NCBI GenBank assembly: GCA_002353825.1
Contig: DEKJ01000028.1
Location: 155,793-169,635, forward strand
Direction: 5' to 3'
Source of the DNA: Prevotella sp. UBA2725
Lineage (GTDB): Bacteria; Bacteroidota; Bacteroidia; Bacteroidales; Bacteroidaceae
Length of the DNA: 13,843 bases
How positions within the stretch are numbered: position 1 is the first letter of the stretch; every line of letters starts with the position of its first letter. Of the stretch, positions 7,674-13,394 are shown piece after piece. The notes beneath the pieces are model-generated. The model saw nothing but the letters and a program-made list of their open reading frames with translations. It was not told the origin of the DNA and made no database searches. A program made the position numbers and the translations under genes.

Positions 7674-7886
7674 TTATTTATCACTCTTCAGTCCCAACTC
7701 CTTGAAATTGTAGGCGAAATAGTGAAAGAAATTGCTTACCCGTGGGTCGTCGCAGTTGCACAGCACCGTCTTGCCACGGAAATGTTCTTTATAGTGCCGC
7801 AGCTCGTTCTCGATGTCGATGAGCTGTGTGTAAAACTCATCTTTCTTGTTCTTGGCCGCTTGGTTTAGTCTTGTATTCTTTGGCAT
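7674..7886 (-). pseudogene. N-terminal remnant of an EcoRI-type adenine-specific DNA methyltransferase
   Basis: The 70-codon frame matches the start of EcoRI-family adenine methyltransferases common in Bacteroidetes: KKDEFYTQLIDIENELRHYK at 14-33, then LCNCDDPRVSNFFHYFAYNF at 41-60. Full proteins of this family are roughly 300-350 residues. Here the match ends at LGLK (64-67) and is followed by SDK and a stop. The catalytic part is missing, and I could not find the rest on the other side of hepT-mntA. It could be a remnant of a gene cut by the arrival of the toxin-antitoxin pair, or a retained short leader frame. It has its own good promoter and hepT begins five bases later. Confidence 0.75.
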
Positions 7887-7911
7887 AGTCTTCTATTCCT
7901 GTATCTTATTG

Positions 7912-7942
7912 CAAAGATAAGGATTTATCTGTTACCAGGCAA
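7912..7942 (-). promoter_or_regulatory. Promoter of the methyltransferase remnant and hepT-mntA
   Basis: On the minus strand TATCTTTG at 7919-7912 is an exact TAnnTTTG -7 box, with TTG at 7942-7940 spaced 20 bp upstream. The start codon of the remnant is at 7886. No other promoter of this kind was noticed between the remnant and hepT, so the toxin-antitoxin pair probably uses this one. Confidence 0.65.
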
Positions 7943-7998
7943 CAGCAAAGCAGTTTTTATTTCATTATTAATCTTATCCTACGGCTTACTACCGGAAG

Positions 7999-8018
7999 GT
8001 CCGCTGTCCTCAGCGGAC
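7999..8018. repeat. Perfect 8-bp hairpin with a TCCT loop
   Basis: GTCCGCTG at 7999-8006 and CAGCGGAC at 8011-8018 are exact reverse complements around a 4-base loop. The stem is GC-rich, but no T tract follows on either strand, so it is not a typical intrinsic terminator. It lies 80 bp upstream of the hepT-mntA promoter, in noncoding DNA. Confidence 0.6.
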
Positions 8019-8139
8019 AACACTTATCCTGACTTCGTCAATGCGCCACCCATATTTAATCAGCACATTGCGCCTCGTCACGATCTTGCCTCATACGTGA
8101 CACGATGTAGTTTAACGTTTGGGTGTGTTTCAAATACAT

Positions 8140-8183
8140 AAAAACACAGAAGACTCAGCGTTTCAAGAAACACTGAGTCTTCT
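8140..8183 (-). terminator. Rho-independent terminator of the higBA operon
   Basis: Read on the minus strand, AGAAGACTCAGTGTTTC (8183-8167) pairs with the arm at 8164-8148 over about 16 base pairs, with one U-G wobble and a tight loop of about four bases. It is followed by GTG and then five T residues (8144-8140). On the plus strand the wobble becomes a C-A mismatch and no T tract follows, so it serves minus-strand transcription. It lies about 100 bp past the antitoxin stop and separates the two toxin-antitoxin modules. Confidence 0.75.
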
Positions 8184-8286
8184 ATGGAGTTGCTTTAACG
8201 AAAGTATTAGTATGCGTCGCCCTTCTCAATCTCTGCTTTGGAGAGGTGCGTCTTGTCGATGCTCCAAACTTAGACCCTTGAGTCTT

Positions 8287-8604
8287 CTAACAAATAGAGA
8301 ATTGTCCTATACCTTTCATGTCTAAAGAGGCAGAGATGCCCAATGCGCGTAGTATGCGTATCAATGTAGAGAAAGTGATACTACTTCCCTTCTCCAATCT
8401 TGAAATCTGGGAACGTTGCACTCCCACCTTCTCACCAAGTTGCTCTTGTGTAAGATGACGTGACAGGCGAGCCTTTCTGATGGCTTCACCAACATGGTAG
8501 GCATGTATGTCATCTGAGACTTTCTTCTCAAAGTCGTCTCGCTCTGTAGTTCCGACAGGACCCAGGTCTCTGTCAAGCAACTCATTCATGGTATATACTT
8601 TCAT
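8287..8604 (-). CDS. higA: HigA-like XRE-family antitoxin
   Basis: A 105-residue protein with a helix-turn-helix of the XRE/Cro type at about 39-92 (IRKARLSRHLTQEQLGEKVG, then QRSQISRLEKG). The N-terminal arm of about 38 residues, rich in charged residues, is the likely toxin-binding part. Its start overlaps the toxin stop by four bases (ATGA at 8604-8601), showing translational coupling. The order toxin first, antitoxin second is the usual HigBA order. By analogy with the family it should bind operator DNA upstream of the operon and repress it. The length is normal and it appears intact. Confidence 0.88.
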   Translation of the reverse strand: MKVYTMNELLDRDLGPVGTTERDDFEKKVSDDIHAYHVGEAIRKARLSRHLTQEQLGEKVGVQRSQISRLEKGSSITFSTLIRILRALGISASLDMKGIGQFSIC

Positions 8605-8960
8605 TTCTTACCTCCTTGTTTCTCCTTGTAATATTTATCTCGTATGGATTCGGCCTTAGCTATGTCTTTCGACGGCACCTTCCATGTTTTCTTAACAAAG
8701 CCATGGGTAGCGACAACCATGCGTTTATTCGTCACATCCCAAAAAGAGAGAAGACGGTATTGTATTCCGTTGTAGAGCGTGCGAAATTCCCACAAGTCTG
8801 AACTGCCATCCAGCTTCTTGAACAAATCGCTATCCCTAACTCCTCCCGCAACTTTTCTGATGTTATAGTATATCTTTTTACGAGCTTGAGGCTGAAGAGT
8901 TCTGAGAAACTCTGACGCATCCTCTAAGAACACCACTTCAAACAGACTACCCTCTTCCAT
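8601..8960 (-). CDS. higB: HigB/RelE-type toxin (phage-derived Gp49-like family)
   Basis: A 119-residue RelE/ParE-superfamily protein. The family stretch LWEFRTLYNGIQYRLL at 56-71 and HGFVKKTWKVPSKDI at 86-100 identify the Gp49-like/HigB group, whose members are ribosome-dependent mRNA interferases. The C-terminal tail is lysine-rich. The gene is first in a two-gene operon and overlaps the XRE antitoxin by four bases. Toxin family is inferred from motifs; no catalytic residue set can be confirmed by eye, as these vary. It appears full length. Confidence 0.87.
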   Translation of the reverse strand: MEEGSLFEVVFLEDASEFLRTLQPQARKKIYYNIRKVAGGVRDSDLFKKLDGSSDLWEFRTLYNGIQYRLLSFWDVTNKRMVVATHGFVKKTWKVPSKDIAKAESIRDKYYKEKQGGKK

Positions 8961-8978
8961 TTTCCTTAATTAATAATG

Positions 8979-9009
8979 CAAAGATAACAAATGTTTCTAT
9001 TATACGCAA
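8979..9009 (-). promoter_or_regulatory. Promoter of the higBA operon
   Basis: On the minus strand TATCTTTG at 8986-8979 is an exact -7 box, with TTG at 9009-9007 and a 20-bp spacer. The toxin start codon is at 8960, so the leader is short (about 12 nt). An inverted repeat overlaps the -33 element. Confidence 0.68.
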
Positions 9010-9033
9010 CAAAATAAAGATTTTATTTTGCGT
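9004..9033. promoter_or_regulatory. Inverted repeat overlapping the higBA -33 element, possible HigA operator
   Basis: The arms at 9004-9018 and 9022-9033 are complementary: ACGCA(AC)AAAATAAA against TTTATTTTGCGT, with a 2-base bulge in the left arm and GAT at the centre. The left arm covers the -33 TTG of the higBA promoter, the usual place for autoregulation by a HigA-type repressor. This role is inferred from position. Confidence 0.45.
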
Positions 9034-9049
9034 TAGCTCCACGAGCCTG

Positions 9050-9130
9050 GGTGCCTACCATATTTGTGGTAGGTGCCTCACCTGTTTGCGGTATAAAATA
9101 TACCCTTCATGGGGTATTGTGGGGTATGTG
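9050..9130. repeat. Cluster of short inverted and direct repeats upstream of the PstS-like operon
   Basis: CCTACCA at 9054-9060 pairs with TGGTAGG at 9067-9073; AGGTG at 9071-9075 pairs with CACCT at 9079-9083, sharing three bases with the first stem. GGTGCCT occurs at 9050-9056 and 9072-9078. Further on, ATACCC (9100-9105) pairs with GGGTAT (9112-9117), and GGGGTATTGT/GGGGTATGTG form a tandem pair at 9111-9130. The last two elements overlap the -33 part of the promoter, which suits a regulator binding site. Confidence 0.5.
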
Positions 9131-9147
9131 AAAACCTATTAACTTTG
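9117..9147 (+). promoter_or_regulatory. Promoter of the PstS-like/SusC/SusD operon
   Basis: TAACTTTG at 9140-9147 is an exact TAnnTTTG -7 box, with TTG at 9117-9119 spaced 20 bp upstream. The first gene of the operon starts at 9318, so the 5' leader would be about 165 nt, long for this window and room for leader control. Confidence 0.65.
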
Positions 9148-9199
9148 CAAACAAATTAATAAAGATATTAATCACACACAATTAATAGTAAGAAAGATT

Positions 9200-9388
9200 A
9201 TGAAACAGATGATGAACATGGTCTGTTCGACAGCCTGTCGAATGTGTGCCTGTATGGGCATGAAGAGAACAGTACACCGATTGTATAACGTAACCTCTTT
9301 AATAAACAGACGTTTTTATGAACAGACATTTAACACATATTCTTTCAGCCTTAGCCCTGAGCTTAGCTACCGCCACCGTTTGGGCTGA
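9200..9388 (+). CDS. Possible short cysteine-rich leader frame
   Basis: An ATG at 9200, after AAGAAAGATT, opens a 62-codon frame starting MKQMMNMVCSTACRMCACMG: four Cys in the first 18 residues and many Met. It lies entirely within the long leader of the operon and runs 71 bp into the PstS-like gene in another frame, so only its first 39 or so codons are free of overlap. It could be a regulatory leader peptide whose translation affects the downstream start, or chance. The clustered Cys/Met and the good distance from the promoter make it worth listing. No family is recognised. Confidence 0.3.
   Translation: MKQMMNMVCSTACRMCACMGMKRTVHRLYNVTSLINRRFYEQTFNTYSFSLSPELSYRHRLG
9226..9242. promoter_or_regulatory. 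Perfect 17-bp palindrome in the operon leader
   Basis: TTCGACAG at 9226-9233 and CTGTCGAA at 9235-9242 are exact reverse complements around a single C. The palindrome lies in the transcribed leader, about 80 bp past the -7 box and inside the short cysteine-rich frame. It could be a repressor site acting as a roadblock, or part of an RNA hairpin. Confidence 0.55.
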
Positions 9389-10211
9389 CAACAACCGTGG
9401 GGCCGACAACAACGCCTCCGCCAACAATACCACCACCTATTATATCAACGCGCCGCGCTTCGTGCGTCCCATTCTGAGCCAGTGGATCAGTGACTATGAG
9501 CAGAGTCATGGCGGTGTCCGTTTTGCCATTGCCAAAACGGCAGAGACCCGTCAGAACAGCGCGCTCGACATCCTTACTTCTGAAAGCGAGCCCACTTCGC
9601 GAAGCCACAAGACTTTTGTTGCACGCTACGCCATCCTTCCCGCCGTAGCCAAAGGATCGGTAGCTGAGCAGATCGTAAGGAAACATAATCTCAACAGCAA
9701 ACGCATCAAAGCCCTTTTCTTTCTGAAAGACGACATCTCGGAGAACGAGCCGGAGCCCGACGGAACCGACAAGGCCGCCAGGCAGCTCACCGTCTACAGC
9801 GCTATGAGCGCGAACAGCATCACGGCCGCTTTCGCCCGTTTCTATTCCGAGGATGCCGGCAGCTACCGTGGCAAGAAGATTGCCGGCGACGATGCCTTCC
9901 TCAATCAGGCCCTGGCCAAAGACACGAAGGGCATCACCGTCAACGCCGTCTCCAATCTCTTCGACATCGACAGCCGTCAACCTGTCAACGGCATCAGTGT
10001 CGTGGCCGTGGACAAGGACGGACAGGAGGCTGTCTCCAATCTCGACAAGCTCCTCACTGCGCTGCAGAGCGGCAGTAACAACAAAGACGTGGATATAGAG
10101 AAGATAGGCTTCGGCTATCAGGATAATAAAGACCTGTCCGACTTTGTCAACTGGGTTGCCACCAACGGCAGCCGCTACACCCAGCGTTTCGGTTTCCTTC
10201 CCGTGAAATAA
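9318..10211 (+). CDS. PstS-like periplasmic substrate-binding protein
   Basis: A 297-residue exported protein with a signal peptide ending near VWA (21-23). After a low-complexity Asn-rich stretch (25-39) come features of the PstS-like periplasmic binding fold: YYINAPRFVRPILSQWISDY (41-60), FVARYAILPAVAKGS (100-114), LTVYS (157-161), KIAGDDAFLNQALAKDTKGI (187-206), the SNLFDIDSRQPVNGISVVAVDKDG stretch (212-235), and a C-terminal helix FVNWVATNGSRY. The usual PstS phosphate-loop residues (a Gly-Ser-Gly-type motif with Ser/Thr near the N-terminus) are not evident; a TSESEPTSRS stretch sits at 87-96 instead. No ABC permease or ATPase is near. It is the first gene of an apparent operon with SusC and SusD partners. 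Fold assignment is moderate; the ligand is unknown and phosphate is only one option. Confidence 0.78.
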   Translation: MNRHLTHILSALALSLATATVWADNNRGADNNASANNTTTYYINAPRFVRPILSQWISDYEQSHGGVRFAIAKTAETRQNSALDILTSESEPTSRSHKTFVARYAILPAVAKGSVAEQIVRKHNLNSKRIKALFFLKDDISENEPEPDGTDKAARQLTVYSAMSANSITAAFARFYSEDAGSYRGKKIAGDDAFLNQALAKDTKGITVNAVSNLFDIDSRQPVNGISVVAVDKDGQEAVSNLDKLLTALQSGSNNKDVDIEKIGFGYQDNKDLSDFVNWVATNGSRYTQRFGFLPVK

Positions 10212-10232
10212 CCAGTCAGTATCCTTTTTTTC

Positions 10233-10267
10233 ATACAGTTCAGTCAGTTTTAATACAGTTCATTCAG
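10233..10267. repeat. 15-bp direct repeats immediately before the susC start
   Basis: ATACAGTTCAGTCAG (10233-10247) and ATACAGTTCATTCAG (10253-10267) differ at one base, with a period of 20. They fill most of the 57-bp gap between the PstS-like gene and the SusC-type gene, and the second copy ends one base before the ATG at 10269. A CAGTCAGTAT at 10213-10222 is a further partial echo. They could be a product of slippage or a control element for the downstream start. Confidence 0.65.
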
Positions 10268-10268
10268 G

Positions 10269-13200
10269 ATGATCATTAGAAATATTCTTGCGGGCGCAGT
10301 GCTCGCGACAGCCCCCGGTATGCTCTTTGCGCAAGCCGTACTGACCGGCACCGTCACCGATGCCCAGAACAAGGAGGCGCTTATCGGCGCTACCATCACG
10401 GTGAAGAACGGTCATGGCACAGGCGCGGTGACCGACGGCGACGGGCGGTTCCGGCTGTCGGCCCAGGCCGGCACTCCGCTCACCCTTGTCGTCAGCTATG
10501 CCGGCTACCGAAGTCAGGAAATCGATGTCTACGACGACGAAGAACCGCTCACCGTGAGCCTTCGCCCCGTGAGCGACTTCCTCAACGAGGTTGTCGTGGT
10601 AGGTTACGGCTCACAGAGCCGGACTCAGCTCACCGGAGCCGTGACGACGGTGAAGGCGGATATCTTTGAGAAGTCGGTGGCGCCGACCCTTGACGCGGCC
10701 CTCCAGGGGCAGGTGGCCGGCCTCAATGTCACCGCGGCCAGCGGACAGCCCGGCGCGGCCAGCAGCATCCGCATCCGCGGAGGCAACTCTGTCACAGCCT
10801 CCAACGAACCGCTCTATGTCGTCGATGGGTTCATCTATTATAAAGACTCGGAGAACAGCGGAACGGGCATAGGTGCCATCGAGAGCAGCCTCAATCCGCT
10901 CTCCACCATCAACCCCTCCGATATCGAGCGCATCGAAGTGCTCAAGGATGTCAGTGCCACGGCTATCTACGGCAGCAGGGGAGCCAACGGCGTCATCCTC
11001 ATCACGACCAAGAAAGGAACCGCCGGGGCGAAGAAAGCCAATGTCAACTACGGCTACAGCATAGGATGGAGCAAGGTTGCCAAAAAGCTCCACCTCCTCA
11101 ATGCTTCCGAATGGGCCCAGTATCAGAAAACCTACTGGGGCAACAAAGGCGGATGGACGGATACCGACATCGCCGCGTTGGGCAGCGGCACCGACTGGCA
11201 GGACGCCGTCCTGCAGACAGGCCTGCAGCAGAACCATGAGCTCAGCATCAATGGAAGCACCGACAAGGGACGTTACGCCTTCTCAGCCAACTACACCGAC
11301 CAGCAGGGCATCGTCATCAACACCGGGTTCCAACGATACAACTTCCATCTCAATGCCGACTGGGAACTGCAGAAGAACTGGAAGCTCGGCACCTTCATCA
11401 CCTACGGACGAAGCAAACAGAAAGGCTTGACAACAACCGAGCAGACCGCCTTCAACTCCTCGCCCTACTCAGCCGGCATCACCAACAGCTTCGTCTACGC
11501 GCTGCTCATGCCGCCGGTCATCAGCGTCTACAACAGTGACGGGTCTTACAACTTCACGAACCCTTACGAGTATGCTTATTTCGCCATCGGCGACCACGCC
11601 GCCAACCCGGTCTATGACCTGAAAGAGAGCGTGGCAGAGAACATCAACAACTACCTGCTGAGCAACGTATGGACCAGTTACCGTCTGGGCGACTTCACGT
11701 TCAAGGCCGCTTTAGGACTGAACTCGGAGAAGCTCACGCAGAACTTCTTTGCCGGAGCCTACAGTGCCCTCGGGCTCGCGACCTCGGGCATAGGAGGCAC
11801 AGGCAACCGTCAGACCGACGTCTGGCAACAGGAATATACGGTCAACTATGTCCACGACTTCGGCAAGGCTCACCACGTCGATGCCCTCGTGGGCTACACG
11901 GAGCTGCGCGAGAAATATACCTACAGCAGCATCCGAACGAGCCATTTCACCAACGAGACGCTCAAGCAGTATAACCTCGGCGACGGGTCGTCGATCTATA
12001 CACCGCAGACAGGCATCAGCAACTCCAAGCTCCACTCCATCATAGCCCGGGCCAACTACACGCTCCTCGACCGCTACAACGCTACGGCCACATTCCGCAC
12101 CGACCACTCCACGCGCTTCGCCACCGGCCACCGGTGGGGCTATTTCCCCTCGCTCGGCTTGTCATGGAACATAGAGAAGGAGGCGTTCCTCAAAGACGTA
12201 CGACAGCTCGACTACCTCAAGCTGCGACTCTCCGCCGGAACGGTAGGCAACCAGGAGATTCCCGACTATGCTTTCACCACATCCTACAGCACCGGATCCT
12301 ATGGCGGCTCGTCGAGCTACTCGAAGAGCAACACCGCCAACGCTGATCTTAAATGGGAGACCACGGCAAGCTACAATGCCGGTCTCGATGCCGGCTTCTT
12401 CGGCGGACGGTTAGATGTCGTGCTCGACGCTTATTACAAGAAGACGAGCGACCTGCTGCTCACCGTGCCCACCGGTTTCGCCTCCGGCACGTCGACCCAA
12501 CTGCAGAACGTAGGCAACGTGGTCAACAAAGGTGTGGAGTTCTCTGTTGACGGCACGCTCATCCGCCGCCGCAGCCTCACTTGGACCGCAAGTGCCAACA
12601 TCGCCCACAACCACAACGAGATAACGAGCATGGGAACGGCCAACAACATCATCATCGGGGCAGACAAACAGCAGATCCTCGAGACAGGGCAGGCCTTAGG
12701 CTCTTTCTATGGACTGCAGTTCGACGGCATCGTGCAGGCCGGTGAGGATGTGAGCCAGCTGCCGACCGTCAACGGCATCACCCCGAAAGCCGGCGACGTG
12801 AAATATAAAGACGTGAACGGCGACAAGCGTATCGACGGCAAGGACCGTGTCGTCCTGGGGAGCATCCAGCCTAAGCTCACCTATGGCTTCTACACCAATC
12901 TCCAATGGCGCGGGCTCGACTTCTCCGCGAGCTTCGCGGGGAGCTACGGCAACAAGCTCTACAACGCCCTGGGCCGCCGCCTCGAGCAGACCGGCGACTC
13001 CTACAACACCCTCGCCACCATCAAGGGTTCGTGGACCACGGCCAACGCGAGCAACACGCTCCCCATCGCCAGCTACACGCGCGCCTTCTCCTATATCGAC
13101 AGCCGATATGTGCAGAGCGCATCCTATCTGAAGCTGCGCAACGTCACCATCGGCTACCGCCTGAGCCTGCCCAAGAGCGTGCCCGTAGGCATCCGACTCT

Positions 13201-13331
13201 ACGCCACGGCCTCCAACCTCTTCACCGTCACGCCCTACAAGGGGTACGACCCTGAGGTGAGCAGCGGTACCGACAACGGAGCTTACCCCTCGGCAAGAAC
13301 CTTCACCGTAGGTGTCAACGTCTCGTTATAA
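10269..13331 (+). CDS. SusC/RagA-family TonB-dependent outer-membrane transporter
   Basis: A complete 1020-residue outer-membrane transporter that imports a ligand caught by its SusD lid, using TonB energy. Signal peptide to about AQA at 21-23; carboxypeptidase regulatory-like domain at about 24-100; TonB-box-like NEVVVVGYG at 106-114; plug domain at about 115-250 with QGQVAGLNV (146-154), IRIRGGNS (167-174), PLYVVDG (181-187) and the SusC signature LKDVSATAIYGSRGANGVIL (225-244). A beta barrel follows and ends in TFTVGVNVSL, a normal barrel terminus. A DVNGDKRIDGKDRVVLG stretch near the C-terminal third is typical of the family. There is no N-terminal STN domain, so it is not expected to signal to an anti-sigma factor. 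The ligand cannot be read from sequence. It follows the PstS-like gene by 57 bp and precedes the SusD-type gene by 63 bp. Confidence 0.97.
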   Translation: MIIRNILAGAVLATAPGMLFAQAVLTGTVTDAQNKEALIGATITVKNGHGTGAVTDGDGRFRLSAQAGTPLTLVVSYAGYRSQEIDVYDDEEPLTVSLRPVSDFLNEVVVVGYGSQSRTQLTGAVTTVKADIFEKSVAPTLDAALQGQVAGLNVTAASGQPGAASSIRIRGGNSVTASNEPLYVVDGFIYYKDSENSGTGIGAIESSLNPLSTINPSDIERIEVLKDVSATAIYGSRGANGVILITTKKGTAGAKKANVNYGYSIGWSKVAKKLHLLNASEWAQYQKTYWGNKGGWTDTDIAALGSGTDWQDAVLQTGLQQNHELSINGSTDKGRYAFSANYTDQQGIVINTGFQRYNFHLNADWELQKNWKLGTFITYGRSKQKGLTTTEQTAFNSSPYSAGITNSFVYALLMPPVISVYNSDGSYNFTNPYEYAYFAIGDHAANPVYDLKESVAENINNYLLSNVWTSYRLGDFTFKAALGLNSEKLTQNFFAGAYSALGLATSGIGGTGNRQTDVWQQEYTVNYVHDFGKAHHVDALVGYTELREKYTYSSIRTSHFTNETLKQYNLGDGSSIYTPQTGISNSKLHSIIARANYTLLDRYNATATFRTDHSTRFATGHRWGYFPSLGLSWNIEKEAFLKDVRQLDYLKLRLSAGTVGNQEIPDYAFTTSYSTGSYGGSSSYSKSNTANADLKWETTASYNAGLDAGFFGGRLDVVLDAYYKKTSDLLLTVPTGFASGTSTQLQNVGNVVNKGVEFSVDGTLIRRRSLTWTASANIAHNHNEITSMGTANNIIIGADKQQILETGQALGSFYGLQFDGIVQAGEDVSQLPTVNGITPKAGDVKYKDVNGDKRIDGKDRVVLGSIQPKLTYGFYTNLQWRGLDFSASFAGSYGNKLYNALGRRLEQTGDSYNTLATIKGSWTTANASNTLPIASYTRAFSYIDSRYVQSASYLKLRNVTIGYRLSLPKSVPVGIRLYATASNLFTVTPYKGYDPEVSSGTDNGAYPSARTFTVGVNVSL

Positions 13332-13394
13332 TACGGCTCATTAATATTTCTCATCCTTTTCACCAACAGTTATCAACTTTAATCCCATTAACGC

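Larger units (their letters stand above)
7887..8286. other. Noncoding gap between the two toxin-antitoxin modules
   Basis: Apart from the promoter at 7912-7942, a perfect short hairpin at 7999-8018, a weak 6-bp stem (8077-8082 with 8096-8101) and the terminator at 8140-8183, I see no gene. A plus-strand frame with no stop between about 7981 and 8137 has no start codon or recognisable family. The part from 8184 to 8286 holds nothing I can name. Confidence 0.5.

Noticed and set aside
8119..8325. Plus-strand frame of 68 codons between the toxin-antitoxin modules
   Set aside because: It runs through the terminator hairpin and into the 3' end of the antitoxin gene and has no recognisable family.
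9363..9980. Minus-strand open frame of 205 codons opposite the PstS-like gene
   Set aside because: The plus frame has a signal peptide, binding-protein motifs and operon position; the antisense frame has none.
10611..11237. Minus-strand open frame of 208 codons inside the SusC-type gene
   Set aside because: The plus strand encodes the conserved plug domain of SusC here; the antisense frame shows no domain and is a product of G+C-rich codons.
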